From UBA2287 sp037442025 (GTDB lineage Bacteria; Bacteroidota; Bacteroidia; Bacteroidales; Tenuifilaceae), in the NCBI GenBank assembly GCA_037442025.1, contig JBBIRB010000015.1, positions 1 to 54,902 of the forward strand: a stretch of DNA of 54,902 nucleotides, in the 5' to 3' direction. The position numbers and the translations under genes were made by a program. Position 1 is the first letter of the stretch. Every line of letters starts with the position of its first letter. Positions 8,419 through 17,353 of this stretch are shown here, piece by piece. The notes under the pieces are model-generated. The model was not told where the DNA came from. It saw nothing but the letters and a program-made list of their open reading frames with translations, and searched no databases.

Positions 8419-8749
8419 TCTGTTGGCCGAAATTTCATTCTAAAACTCGTTCAATTTTCACTTCTTTATAAAAACAAAACGATAAACCACAATTACTTAC
8501 CGAAAACAAAGGCTTGTAAAATTTGCTAGAAATCCCTAGGAAACTGAATAGCCTAACCATTGAGGGCACTACAAAAAATAGTTTGAAACCTATTAATCTC
8601 AGTACAATTACAACCTACACAACTTTTTTACCACGTTATTAAAATTGAATACTTGCTCAACATTCCGTTTTTTTTTACCTTGCTGCCGCAAGCAATCAAT
8701 ATAGAGGCACAGGGTTTGCAAGGCAACATTTCTAAAAAAACAAAAACCT
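8419..8749 (+). other. Intergenic region before the lipoprotein operon
   Basis: This 331-base stretch has no gene. There is no clear terminator after prsW. The best promoter candidate for the next operon is weak: a TTGC at 8653-8656 followed 19 bases later by TACCTTGC at 8676-8683, which fits only six of eight positions of the -7 consensus. A long T run precedes the -7 site. Confidence 0.4.
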
Positions 8750-10129
8750 ATGAGAAAAATTTACTTCCTTCTAATTGCCATATCCATATTTGGACTAAGC
8801 AGCTGCGTTTCGAAAAGGTATGCAAAGCAGGGCTTAAAGTACGAACAAGCCGGAATGTACGAAATGGCTGCTGAAGCTTTCTACAAATCCATAATGGCCA
8901 ATCCTAAAAACATCGATGCAGCCATTGGCCTTAAAAAGAATGGGCAACGCGTACTCGACGACCGTATTCTGAATGTGCATCAGGCCTACTCATCGGGCAA
9001 CGACAAGGAAACCGTATACAAATTTATTGATGCTAAAGCTTACCAAAACATGGTGAATGCAACGGGAGTAACCATTTCAATGCCCGAGCGCACCGAAGAG
9101 TATTACAACGAGGCTCGTCCCCGTTACCTTTCCAAACGCTACGACGAAGCCCGATTGCTCCTCGAGGAGGAAAAATTCAAGGCGGCCGAAGATATTTTTG
9201 CCGAAATTAAGCGTATCGACCGCGACTTTCAGGGTGTCGATGAGCACATGAAGGTTTCCATATGCGAACCTCTGTACCGCGATGGTAACGAATTTCTGAA
9301 AAATGCCATGTTCCGTAAGGCCTACGATAAGTTCAATACTATTATTGTTAATCATGGCACTTACAAAGACGCCAAGGACCTGCGCGACGAAGCGCTGAAT
9401 AAAGGAACTATTACCATTGCCATTTCGCCGTTTACCAATAATACGAACCGAAACAATGCAAATGTTCTTATAGAAGGTAAGATAAGCAGCGCACTAACCA
9501 CTCTTAATAATCCATTTATTAAAGTGGTTGACATTAAAAACACTCAAACTTTTGTTAACGAACAGCATCGTGGAACGCAGCTAGGATCCGACATTCAGGT
9601 AGGAAGAATGCTGGCTGCTAAAGCCCTTTTAACCGGATCGGTTCTGAAGTACGAAGCCAATGAGGGAAGAACCAGCCAAGAGGAGAAAAGGGGCTATTTG
9701 AAAGAGGTTATAACCATCAAAAACAAAGAAACCGGCGAAGAAACCAAGGAAACCAAGTACCATAAAACAGTGTATACCGAGGTACGCAAGAGCAATCGCA
9801 CGGTAGTAGGAATACGATACCAATTAAGTTCTTCGGAAACGAGTGCGGTACTGGTTTCCGATGCCTTTGAGCAAAGAGCCGACGATGAAGTTCACTACGC
9901 CCTTTTCCAAGGCGATAAGTCGAAATTAATTCCAGGTTATTGGGAATTTGCCGACAAGGCATCTATCAAGGATAAAATTAACGATAACCCCAACGAAGTT
10001 GCAGCCCTTCAGCAGCTGCTGGGTGCCAAGCAAACCATTAAAACGCTCGATGCACTTGAAGCAGAATTAACAGATGCAGTTGCCAAACGAGTAGCAAACC
10101 GCATTAACCTGTATAACCCCGAGCAGTAG
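8750..10129 (+). CDS. TPR and CsgG/LpoB-like outer-membrane lipoprotein
   Basis: This 459-residue protein carries a lipoprotein signal with lipobox LSSC (Cys at about residue 19). After it come TPR-like helices (about 20-60 and 120-215) and a domain starting near residue 220 with the CsgG/LpoB pattern: TITIAISPFTNNT, then VLIEGKISSALT, VVDI and an AKALLTGSV strand. Such domains occur in curli secretion lipoproteins and in LpoB-type activators of penicillin-binding proteins. No curli genes are nearby, so a peptidoglycan-synthase activator or general envelope role is the more cautious reading. The next lipoprotein gene starts 2 bases after the stop. Confidence 0.75.
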   Translation: MRKIYFLLIAISIFGLSSCVSKRYAKQGLKYEQAGMYEMAAEAFYKSIMANPKNIDAAIGLKKNGQRVLDDRILNVHQAYSSGNDKETVYKFIDAKAYQNMVNATGVTISMPERTEEYYNEARPRYLSKRYDEARLLLEEEKFKAAEDIFAEIKRIDRDFQGVDEHMKVSICEPLYRDGNEFLKNAMFRKAYDKFNTIIVNHGTYKDAKDLRDEALNKGTITIAISPFTNNTNRNNANVLIEGKISSALTTLNNPFIKVVDIKNTQTFVNEQHRGTQLGSDIQVGRMLAAKALLTGSVLKYEANEGRTSQEEKRGYLKEVITIKNKETGEETKETKYHKTVYTEVRKSNRTVVGIRYQLSSSETSAVLVSDAFEQRADDEVHYALFQGDKSKLIPGYWEFADKASIKDKINDNPNEVAALQQLLGAKQTIKTLDALEAELTDAVAKRVANRINLYNPEQ

Positions 10130-10131
10130 CC

Positions 10132-11508
10132 ATGAAAACCTTGCGTTGCCTGCAGTTAATTATTCTGGTTGCCCTGGTTTCAGCCTGTGGTGGTGTTAAA
10201 AAAACAACTACTGAAATACCACAGCCTCAATGGGTAAAGAGTCGGCCACTCTCCTCGGGCCATTACGTTGGCATTGGCTGGGCCCGGAAAGGCCCCAATG
10301 TTAACCAGTATCAGCAAGCTGCAAAGCAGAATGCCCAAGCCGATTTGGCCAGCGATATTTCTGTTACCATCTCTTCAAACTCAGTGCTTCACGCTTTTGA
10401 GTACAATCTGAAACTGAGGGAAGATTTTACTTCAACCGTAAAAGCCGAAACACAGCAGCAGCTCGAAGGATTCGAACTAGTTGATACATGGGAAGATGCC
10501 AATAACTACTGGGTATACTACAGGCTATCCAAAGCAGAGTACCAGCGGCAAAAAGAAGTTAAACGCAACAATGCGGTTGCCATAGCAACCGATTTGCTGG
10601 GCAAAGCCCTCGATGCTCGAAATGAGGGCAACCTGCGATTAGCAATAGTGCAACTAATTAAAGCCCTCGAGCCCATTAAACCATACTTTAGCGAACCCAT
10701 AGCCATCGATTTTCGTGGAACCCAAATATTTCTTGGCAACGAAATCTTTCAACAACTTTCTGCCACAATCTCCTCGGTTGAAATAATGGCTCGCAATCCC
10801 GTTGTAAGGGTAAAAATGGGCCAGTCTATTCCAGCATCGCAGCTGGAGTTTGAAGCCAAATCGCGCTTTGCGCCTGTAGTTTCCGAATTGCCTGTTGTAG
10901 CCAGCTACAGTGAAAAGCCCATTCGGAATAACCGGAAGCGAACCGGAAGTAACGGATTGGCCTCGTTCGATATCGACAACGTAAGGTCGACCAAGAGTTT
11001 TGAAACCTTAACAGTAACGCTTGATGTAGAGACAATTCTTGCCGAAGCAACTTCCGAGTTGCTAATACGCAGGCTGGTTTCCAACTTCAAACCCACGGGC
11101 ACCGAGATTCGCATAACCATTGAAAAACCAACCATTGCTATAGAATCGAACGAGACGAATTTGGGCGAGCGTATGGCACCCGGTTATGCCGAAGAGGTTA
11201 TTAAAAGAAAAGCTATAGAAGCAGGTCTGATAGTAATATTCAATCCAGGCGAGGCCGATTATACAGTTCAAATCAATGCAGCTACGCGAACCGCAGGTGA
11301 AAATGGAGCATATAAGAACGTTACCCTCGAAAGCACTATTACCCTCGTAAATATAAACGGAACCGAATTATACAAGCGAAACCTCGGTGGCTTGAGGGGC
11401 ACCCATTTCGACTACCAGTCGGCAGGCATTGAGGCATTCAAGGAGTTTCAAAGAAGGGTCGATGTATCAGTTTTCCGTGAAATTCTTGAGGCAATAAATA
11501 GGAAATAA
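10132..11508 (+). CDS. LPP20-family lipoprotein
   Basis: This 458-residue protein has a lipobox VSAC (Cys at about residue 19). The N-terminal region (about 30-145) fits the LPP20 family: PQWVKSRP, then YVGIGWARK, an alanine-rich AKQNAQADLASDI helix and YWVYYRLSKAEYQ. The remainder (about 190-458) has no domain I recognise, though a stretch near 380-430 looks like a beta-rich DUF4384-like or CsgG-related fold. It forms a two-gene operon with the CsgG-like lipoprotein and is followed by a clear terminator. It is probably exposed in the periplasm at the outer membrane, and the two lipoproteins may form a complex. Confidence 0.7.
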   Translation: MKTLRCLQLIILVALVSACGGVKKTTTEIPQPQWVKSRPLSSGHYVGIGWARKGPNVNQYQQAAKQNAQADLASDISVTISSNSVLHAFEYNLKLREDFTSTVKAETQQQLEGFELVDTWEDANNYWVYYRLSKAEYQRQKEVKRNNAVAIATDLLGKALDARNEGNLRLAIVQLIKALEPIKPYFSEPIAIDFRGTQIFLGNEIFQQLSATISSVEIMARNPVVRVKMGQSIPASQLEFEAKSRFAPVVSELPVVASYSEKPIRNNRKRTGSNGLASFDIDNVRSTKSFETLTVTLDVETILAEATSELLIRRLVSNFKPTGTEIRITIEKPTIAIESNETNLGERMAPGYAEEVIKRKAIEAGLIVIFNPGEADYTVQINAATRTAGENGAYKNVTLESTITLVNINGTELYKRNLGGLRGTHFDYQSAGIEAFKEFQRRVDVSVFREILEAINRK

Positions 11509-11533
11509 GAGATAAGGCCACTGAACGTTTACG

Positions 11534-11570
11534 AAATCACCCAAGGCATTTCTGGGTGATTTTCGCTTTT
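11534..11570 (+). terminator. Intrinsic terminator of the lipoprotein operon
   Basis: AAATCACCCA at 11534-11543 pairs perfectly with TGGGTGATTT at 11553-11562 across a 9-base loop. A T-rich tail follows. Confidence 0.8.
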
Positions 11571-11648
11571 ATAAATACTCCCCATTAAACTCGTTGATAA
11601 ATTTGAATTTATTAAACCTATTTACGAATAACCAATCCTATTAATACT

Positions 11649-11656
11649 TAATTTTG
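11649..11656 (+). promoter_or_regulatory. Promoter -7 element of the DUF1573-aminotransferase operon
   Basis: TAATTTTG matches TAnnTTTG exactly and lies 28 bases before the ATG at 11685. The -33 region is weak. Confidence 0.5.
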
Positions 11657-11684
11657 TGGCACTATTAATCAAAACGTTTTTAAT

Positions 11685-12107
11685 ATGAAAAGAATAACTA
11701 TAGCATTGGTTCTGCTTACAAGCCTTTGCTCTTTTACCTTTGCACAACAAACCCCCGAAACGGTTAAACCCGAAGCGGGAATTGCATTCGAAAAAGTTGA
11801 ACATGATTTCGGTAACATTGCCTTCGGAAGCGATGGTACTTACATTTTCACCTTCACGAATAAAACAAAGGAACCTCTCGTGCTTACCAATGTTACCGCA
11901 TCGTGCGGATGTACCAGCCCAATGTGGACCAAGGAGCCCATTAAACCCGGCGATAAAGGAGAGGTGAAGGTGAAATACAACACCAATGCTGCAGGCATGT
12001 TCAATAAAACGGTTATGGTTTATTCGTCGGCTCAGCCTTCGCCCATTATTCTTCGTATTAAAGGCAATGTAATGCCCAAAGAAACCTCAGAAGCCGCTCA
12101 AAACTAA
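11685..12107 (+). CDS. Exported DUF1573 protein
   Basis: This 140-residue protein has a signal peptide (about residues 1-21, ending FAQ) and one DUF1573 domain. The domain is an immunoglobulin-like, ASH/MSP-related fold. Key features are the FEKVEHDFGNI start, the FTFTNKTKEPLVL strand, the ASCGCTSP motif and the IKPGDKGEVKVKYNT strand. The family is abundant in Bacteroidota and its role is unknown; the CGC pair could bind metal or form a disulfide. The aminotransferase gene starts 22 bases downstream and is probably co-transcribed. Confidence 0.85.
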   Translation: MKRITIALVLLTSLCSFTFAQQTPETVKPEAGIAFEKVEHDFGNIAFGSDGTYIFTFTNKTKEPLVLTNVTASCGCTSPMWTKEPIKPGDKGEVKVKYNTNAAGMFNKTVMVYSSAQPSPIILRIKGNVMPKETSEAAQN

Positions 12108-12129
12108 TTACAAAAAAAATTTACTTATC

Positions 12130-13329
12130 ATGCCTATTATTTCAGAAAAGGGAAAGGCTATGCCTGCATCCCCCATACGTAAACTTGTTCCTTATGCCGA
12201 AGAGGCAAAGCGAAAGGGTAGAAAAATTTATCACCTTAACATCGGTCAGCCCGACATTGCTACCCCCGACGTTGCCCTAAAGGCAATTAAAGAAAATACC
12301 CTTAAGGTAATTGAGTATAGCCATTCTGCCGGTAACGAAACCTACCGTAAGGGATTGGCTACCTACTATCGAAGTGTGGGCATTGACATTGACCACAACC
12401 AAATTATCATTACAACCGGTGGTTCTGAGGCCATAACCATTGCCTTTATGGCATGCCTAAACCCAGGCGACGAGGTAATTACCCCCGAACCTTTCTATGC
12501 AAACTACAATGGATTCGCCACTCAGGCGGGCATTAAAATAGTTCCCGTAACCTCGAAAATTGAGGAAAACTTTGCGCTTCCAGCCATAAGCGAGTTTGAA
12601 AAACTAATAACACCCAAAACCAAGGGGATAATTATATGCAATCCCAATAATCCTACAGGTTATCTTTATTCTAAAGAGGAACTGGAACAGTTGGCCACTA
12701 TAGTGAAAAAATTCGACCTGTACCTTTTCTCCGATGAAGTGTATCGCGAATTCTGCTACGAAGGTGTTACCCATTTCTCGGCTATGAACCTGAAAGGTAT
12801 TGAGAACAATGTTGTTTTAATGGACTCGGTTTCGAAGCGATACAGCATGTGCGGAGTACGCATAGGTGCCCTCATTTCGCGCAATTGCGACGTAATGGCT
12901 GCTGCTCTCAAATTTGCCCAAGCAAGGCTCTGCCCACCATCGTACGGCCAAATTGCATCGGAAGCCGCTCTCGACACCCCACGCGAATACTTCGAAGGGG
13001 TTATTCGGGAATACATTGAGCGCCGCAATTTTATGGTGGAAGCGCTGAACAAAATGGAAGGCGTATTCTGTCCTAAACCAAAGGGCGCATTCTACACAGT
13101 TGTAAAACTTCCTATTGACGATGCCGATAATTTTGCCCAGTGGCTCCTCGAGAGCTTTGAGCATAAGAACCAAACGGTTATGCTGGCTCCCGCCACGGGA
13201 TTCTACGCAACACCCGGTCTCGGTAAGAACGAAGTGCGCATAGCCTACGTGCTAAAAATCGACGATCTGCGCAATGCCATGGAAACCCTTGAGGCAGCGC
13301 TAAAACAATACCCCGGAAGAACGATATAA
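12130..13329 (+). CDS. PLP-dependent class I/II aminotransferase
   Basis: This 399-residue cytoplasmic enzyme is a fold-type I aminotransferase. It shows the N-terminal LNIGQPDI motif, TTGGSEAI for cofactor phosphate binding, NPNNPTGYLYS, FSDEVYREF, and the Schiff-base lysine at residue 236 in SVSKRYSMCGVRIG. A C-terminal arginine in NEVRIAYVL would bind the substrate carboxylate. Length and motifs fit the aspartate/aromatic aminotransferase subgroup (AspC-like), but substrate specificity cannot be told from the sequence. It follows the DUF1573 gene closely and is followed by a strong terminator. Confidence 0.88.
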   Translation: MPIISEKGKAMPASPIRKLVPYAEEAKRKGRKIYHLNIGQPDIATPDVALKAIKENTLKVIEYSHSAGNETYRKGLATYYRSVGIDIDHNQIIITTGGSEAITIAFMACLNPGDEVITPEPFYANYNGFATQAGIKIVPVTSKIEENFALPAISEFEKLITPKTKGIIICNPNNPTGYLYSKEELEQLATIVKKFDLYLFSDEVYREFCYEGVTHFSAMNLKGIENNVVLMDSVSKRYSMCGVRIGALISRNCDVMAAALKFAQARLCPPSYGQIASEAALDTPREYFEGVIREYIERRNFMVEALNKMEGVFCPKPKGAFYTVVKLPIDDADNFAQWLLESFEHKNQTVMLAPATGFYATPGLGKNEVRIAYVLKIDDLRNAMETLEAALKQYPGRTI

Positions 13330-13343
13330 GTTTCGAATACTAC

Positions 13344-13375
13344 AAAGCCCGAGCAAATTGTTCGGGCTTTTTTGT
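13344..13375 (+). terminator. Intrinsic terminator of the aminotransferase gene
   Basis: AAAGCCCGA at 13344-13352 pairs with TCGGGCTTT at 13362-13370. It is followed by a T run. Confidence 0.88.
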
Positions 13376-13388
13376 ATTGTGTCTCCAT

Positions 13389-13421
13389 TTTATAACTTTC
13401 CTCAGAAAATATATACCTTTG
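13389..13421 (+). promoter_or_regulatory. Promoter of the saccharopine dehydrogenase-like gene
   Basis: TACCTTTG at 13414-13421 is an exact -7 match. A TTTA about 21 bases upstream (13389-13392) is a possible -33 element. The ATG at 13458 lies 36 bases downstream. Confidence 0.55.
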
Positions 13422-13457
13422 CTTTCAATTTTCAAAAAAAGCCTAACTCTCTCAGAA

Positions 13458-14795
13458 ATGAAAAAAGTTCTTATTCTAGGTGCCGGAATGGTTTCGAAAC
13501 CTATTGTGGTTTACCTACTCGATAAAGGTTTTGCCGTAACCCTTGGCGATATGGACCAGCAAAAAGCCGAAAGCCTTATTGGTGGCCATCCCCATGGAAC
13601 CGCCATTGCCTTCAATGTTCAAGACGACCAGCTGCTAAACCAGCTGGTGGCCAGCCACGACCTAACCGTGAGCCTGCTCCCCTGGATGTTCCATCCAACT
13701 GTTGCCAAATGTTGCCTGTTGCATAAGAAGAATATGGTAACCACTTCGTATGTAAAACCCGAAATGCAGGCGCTGGATGCAGCAGCAAAGGAGGCTGGAA
13801 TTATTTTCTTGAACGAATTGGGTCTCGACCCGGGAATCGACCACATGTCGGCCATGCGCATTATCGACCATGTTCATGGTAAGGGCGGAAAGGTAGATGA
13901 ATTCTACTCCATATGCGGAGCATTGGTTGCCCCCGGGGTAGAGAAGAATCCCTTCAACTACAAATTCACATGGGCACCTAAGGGTGTAGTTATGGCCGGA
14001 AATAACGATGCCAAGTACCTGCGCCATGGTAAAGTGGTTGAAGTAAAAACCCAGGATCTCTTTAAGAATCCATTCAAGGTAAACTACCCTGAAGTTGGAG
14101 AACTAGAAGTTTATCCCAATCGCGATTCGGTTCCGTATGTCGATTTTTATGGCATTCCCGAAACTCAAACCATGTTCCGTGGTACTTTTCGCTATTCCAA
14201 GTGGTGCGAAATTCTCGACTCGGTGAAGCGAATTGGTCTTATTTCGTCGGAAAAGATTGACATGACCGGAATGAGTTACGCCAACCTGATAGCCAAGCTA
14301 ATTGGGGCCGACAGCTCGAATGAAATAAAGCAGAAAACTGCCAAATACCTTGGCCAATCCATCGATAGCAACACCATGGTAGCACTCGAATGGCTGGGAT
14401 TCTTCAGCAATGCACCCCTGAATCGAGGCGAGGATTCCCCATTCGAGGTAACCTCCGACGCCATGATAACCCGCATGATGATTAAACCCAACGAACGCGA
14501 TATGGTTGTAATGCAGCACACCTTTGTGGCATCGTACCCAACCAAACAAAAAGAGGTTATTCGCTCGCGCATGCTCGATTTTGGAACCCCCGGTGGCGAC
14601 ACCTCCATTGCTCGAACCGTGGCTCTTCCGGCTGCTGTTGGTGTTGAAATGATTCTTCATGGTGAAATTAAGGCAAAGGGTGTTCACATTCCTGTAATTC
14701 CCGAAATTTATAATCCCATACTTAATGCTCTTGAAAAACTAGGCATTACACTGGACGAGCAGTTTGGACTTCCGCTTTCGGAAAATATTGCATAA
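13458..14795 (+). CDS. Saccharopine dehydrogenase family protein
   Basis: This 445-residue protein begins with an NAD(P)-binding Rossmann motif (VLILGAGMVSKPIV) and continues with the two-part saccharopine dehydrogenase/reductase fold, including NELGLDPGIDHMSAM and a GTFRYSKWCEIL segment. Related enzymes interconvert saccharopine with glutamate and aminoadipate semialdehyde (LYS9/AASS-like) or act as carboxynorspermidine synthases. The GLDPGIDHM motif and the FRYSKWC segment favour the saccharopine/AASS-like side, which would mean lysine catabolism. The start at 13458 follows the promoter; an upstream TTG extension is rejected. The NamZ gene starts 11 bases after the stop. Confidence 0.8.
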   Translation: MKKVLILGAGMVSKPIVVYLLDKGFAVTLGDMDQQKAESLIGGHPHGTAIAFNVQDDQLLNQLVASHDLTVSLLPWMFHPTVAKCCLLHKKNMVTTSYVKPEMQALDAAAKEAGIIFLNELGLDPGIDHMSAMRIIDHVHGKGGKVDEFYSICGALVAPGVEKNPFNYKFTWAPKGVVMAGNNDAKYLRHGKVVEVKTQDLFKNPFKVNYPEVGELEVYPNRDSVPYVDFYGIPETQTMFRGTFRYSKWCEILDSVKRIGLISSEKIDMTGMSYANLIAKLIGADSSNEIKQKTAKYLGQSIDSNTMVALEWLGFFSNAPLNRGEDSPFEVTSDAMITRMMIKPNERDMVVMQHTFVASYPTKQKEVIRSRMLDFGTPGGDTSIARTVALPAAVGVEMILHGEIKAKGVHIPVIPEIYNPILNALEKLGITLDEQFGLPLSENIA

Positions 14796-14805
14796 ATTGC
14801 AGAGC

Positions 14806-16029
14806 ATGAGCATTCGGTTAACATGTTTGGGAAATTTGGCAACGGCAGTATTGCTGCTAACCGTTACATCGTGTGCTCAGCCCACGCCTAAAGGTCATGC
14901 CAACCCGCAACGCATAATTATGGGTGCCGAACGCATCGATTCCATTGTGCACTTAGTTAGCGGCAAGCGGATCGCCATTGCCACAAACCATTCGGGGCTT
15001 GTTGGTAAAACCCATCTGGTGGATACGCTTCTGGCGCTCGGTATTAATGTGGTAAAAATTTTCAGCCCCGAGCACGGTTTTCGTGGCGATGGCGATGCTG
15101 GAGAGACAATAAAAAACCACTTCGACACCCAAACTGGCCTTGAGGTAGTTTCGCTGTATGGAAGCAAAAAGAAGCCTTCAGCCGAAGATCTTAAAGGCAT
15201 TGATTTGGTAATGTTCGATATGCAGGATGTTGGCCTCCGTTTCTACACCTACATCTCCACAATGCACTACATTATGGAAGCCTGCGCCGAAAACCAGGTT
15301 TCGTTGCTTGTGCTCGACAGGCCCAATCCCAATGGTTTTTTTGTCGACGGCCCCATTCTCGACCCCAAGTACCGCTCGTTTGTTGGTATGCATCCGGTTC
15401 CCATTGTGCATGGTATGACCATTGGCGAGTACGCCCTAATGATTAACGGGGAGGGCTGGCTGAACAACGGAGCAAAAACCAACCTTCAGGTTCTTACTTG
15501 CCTAAACTATTCGCACGATTCCATTTATTCGCCCCCTGTACCCCCATCGCCTAACCTGCCCAATATTACTGCAATTCTACTCTACCCTTCGCTTGGTTTT
15601 TTTGAAGGTACCGAGGTTAGTATTGGCCGAGGAACCGATTTCCCGTTTCAGGTTTTTGGTCACCCCAAGTTACCCAAAACCAGCTTCGCATTCATTCCCG
15701 AGAGCCGCCCCGGAGCTAGCAAGAACCCTCCCTTGCTCGGGAAAAAGTGCTATGGAGTTGACCTGAGAGACTACAAAGTTGAATACTTCGTGTCGTTAAA
15801 GCAGATCAATCTCGAGTGGCTTTTATACGCTTACAGCGTTTTCCCAAATAAGGACAAGTTTTTTAATAAATATTTCAATACGCTTGCGGGTACCGACTTG
15901 CTTCAAAAGCAAATTGTAAGTGGGTTGAGTGCCGAAGGCATCCGTGCATCGTGGACCAATGGTATTGAAAGTTTCATGCAGATTCGAAAAAAATATTTGC
16001 TTTACCCCGATTTTGGATGTAAGCAGTAA
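14806..16029 (+). CDS. namZ: Exo-beta-N-acetylmuramidase NamZ (DUF1343)
   Basis: This 407-residue protein matches the DUF1343/NamZ family (GH171), which removes N-acetylmuramic acid from non-reducing ends of peptidoglycan fragments. Readable motifs are IAIATNHSGL, the FSPEHGFRGDGDAGE segment with candidate catalytic acids, MFDMQDVGLRFYTYI, VLDRPNPNGFFVDGP and EGTEVSIGRGTDFPF. The N-terminal hydrophobic segment ends in VTSCAQ, a probable lipobox, so it is a periplasm-facing lipoprotein. In Bacteroidota such as Tannerella it works in peptidoglycan recycling; no other recycling genes are adjacent. A start upstream at 14764 overlapping the previous gene is less likely. Confidence 0.88.
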   Translation: MSIRLTCLGNLATAVLLLTVTSCAQPTPKGHANPQRIIMGAERIDSIVHLVSGKRIAIATNHSGLVGKTHLVDTLLALGINVVKIFSPEHGFRGDGDAGETIKNHFDTQTGLEVVSLYGSKKKPSAEDLKGIDLVMFDMQDVGLRFYTYISTMHYIMEACAENQVSLLVLDRPNPNGFFVDGPILDPKYRSFVGMHPVPIVHGMTIGEYALMINGEGWLNNGAKTNLQVLTCLNYSHDSIYSPPVPPSPNLPNITAILLYPSLGFFEGTEVSIGRGTDFPFQVFGHPKLPKTSFAFIPESRPGASKNPPLLGKKCYGVDLRDYKVEYFVSLKQINLEWLLYAYSVFPNKDKFFNKYFNTLAGTDLLQKQIVSGLSAEGIRASWTNGIESFMQIRKKYLLYPDFGCKQ

Positions 16030-16053
16030 ACGCAACTCATTAGTCCTTATAGC

Positions 16054-16662
16054 ATGTCGCGAATCGATGAATGGAATAGCCGCTACCAATCGCTTGAAAC
16101 AGCATATGGATATAACCCCAATGAATTTCTGGTTTCGGTACTGAAAGATAAAAAACCGGGGTCTATTCTATTCCCTGGCGAGGGCGAAGGCCGAAACTCC
16201 CTATGGGCAGCCAAAATGGGATGGAAAGTAAGCGCCTTCGACTTCAGCAGCGAAGCGATGGCCAAAGCGCAAAAGCTTTACAAGCAAAATGGTGTTTCTG
16301 TAAACTACTCGGTTGCCGAGGCTTTAAATTTCAACCCAGTAGAACAATTCGACGCCATAGCTCTCATATACGTTCACCTTCCAAGTAGCGAGAGGGAAGA
16401 ATTCTATAAAAAATGCATTTCGTGGCTCAAGCCCAATGGCTTTATTGTAATGGAGTGCTTCCATATCGACCAGATAGAGAGAACTACCGGGGGACCTAAA
16501 AATTCCGATCTTTTTCAAAGTATCGAGGAACTTAAGAAAACCTTTTTCAATTTTAAGATTGAAATATTGCGAAAAGAGGATATCCGCCTGAACGAAGGTC
16601 CCTTACACAATGGGAATGCCGTGGTAATTAGGTTTGTTGGTAAAAAACTTATCGCAAGTTGA
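16054..16662 (+). CDS. SAM-dependent class I methyltransferase (TehB-like)
   Basis: This 202-residue cytoplasmic protein has a class I methyltransferase core. Motif I reads ILFPGEGEGRNSLWAA (about residues 38-53), followed by an acidic VSAFDFSSEAM strand and a FDAIALIYVHLP motif IV region. The start DEWNSRYQS and the EGEGRN variant are typical of the TehB/thiopurine-methyltransferase-like group found in tellurite-resistance annotations. The true substrate is unknown. It begins 24 bases after namZ and ends 15 bases before the RNase H gene. Confidence 0.8.
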   Translation: MSRIDEWNSRYQSLETAYGYNPNEFLVSVLKDKKPGSILFPGEGEGRNSLWAAKMGWKVSAFDFSSEAMAKAQKLYKQNGVSVNYSVAEALNFNPVEQFDAIALIYVHLPSSEREEFYKKCISWLKPNGFIVMECFHIDQIERTTGGPKNSDLFQSIEELKKTFFNFKIEILRKEDIRLNEGPLHNGNAVVIRFVGKKLIAS

Positions 16663-16677
16663 AATAAATTTGGAATT

Positions 16678-17301
16678 ATGAAGTACTACGTAGTATGGGA
16701 AGGGCATAAACCGGGCATTTACACAAGTTGGGACACCTGCAAGGAACAGATTCATAATTTTCCCAAGGCTAAGTACAAGTCGTTTCCAAATCTGGTTGCA
16801 GCCCAACAGGCTTTTTCAGGTAATCCACAAGAGTTTTTGAAAAAGAAGCCGAGCCTGAACCTGAATCTGGCAGCGCTCGACTCCAACGCTCCAAGGCCAA
16901 TTTTCCCGTCCGTATCGGTAGATGCCGCTTGCAGCGGAGTGCCCGGAATAATGGAATATCGCGGTGTCGATACCCAAACTGGCAAGCAGCTCTTTCATCA
17001 GGGGCCATTTCCACAATCGACCAATAATATTGGCGAATTTTTAGCTATAGTGCATGCGCTCGCATTTCTGAAGCAGAATTCGAGCCAACTGCCCATTTAT
17101 ACCGATTCGGTAACAGCCCTGAGCTGGGTGCGAAAGAAAAAAGCGGTTACCAAACTCGAACGAACTTCAGAGAATATAAAAGTATTCGAACTCATTTCAA
17201 GGGCCGAAAGTTGGTTGGCTCAGAATACCTGGAAAAATCCCATTCTGAAATGGGAAACCCACATATGGGGCGAAATACCTGCCGATTTCGGCAGAAAGTA
17301 G
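16678..17301 (+). CDS. Ribonuclease H with N-terminal viroplasmin domain
   Basis: This 207-residue protein starts with a viroplasmin/RNase H1 N-terminal RNA:DNA hybrid-binding domain (residues 1-46, MKYYVVWEGHKPGIY). It continues with an RNase H catalytic domain (about 76-204). The four catalytic acids are all present: Asp82, Glu120, Asp143 and Asp203. It should cleave RNA in RNA:DNA hybrids during replication and repair. The architecture matches the RNase HI annotated in many Bacteroidota. Confidence 0.9.
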   Translation: MKYYVVWEGHKPGIYTSWDTCKEQIHNFPKAKYKSFPNLVAAQQAFSGNPQEFLKKKPSLNLNLAALDSNAPRPIFPSVSVDAACSGVPGIMEYRGVDTQTGKQLFHQGPFPQSTNNIGEFLAIVHALAFLKQNSSQLPIYTDSVTALSWVRKKKAVTKLERTSENIKVFELISRAESWLAQNTWKNPILKWETHIWGEIPADFGRK

Positions 17302-17353
17302 CAACACCACCCATGTTTTTTTAATATCTTGCAAAACCAAAAATAGTATTACT

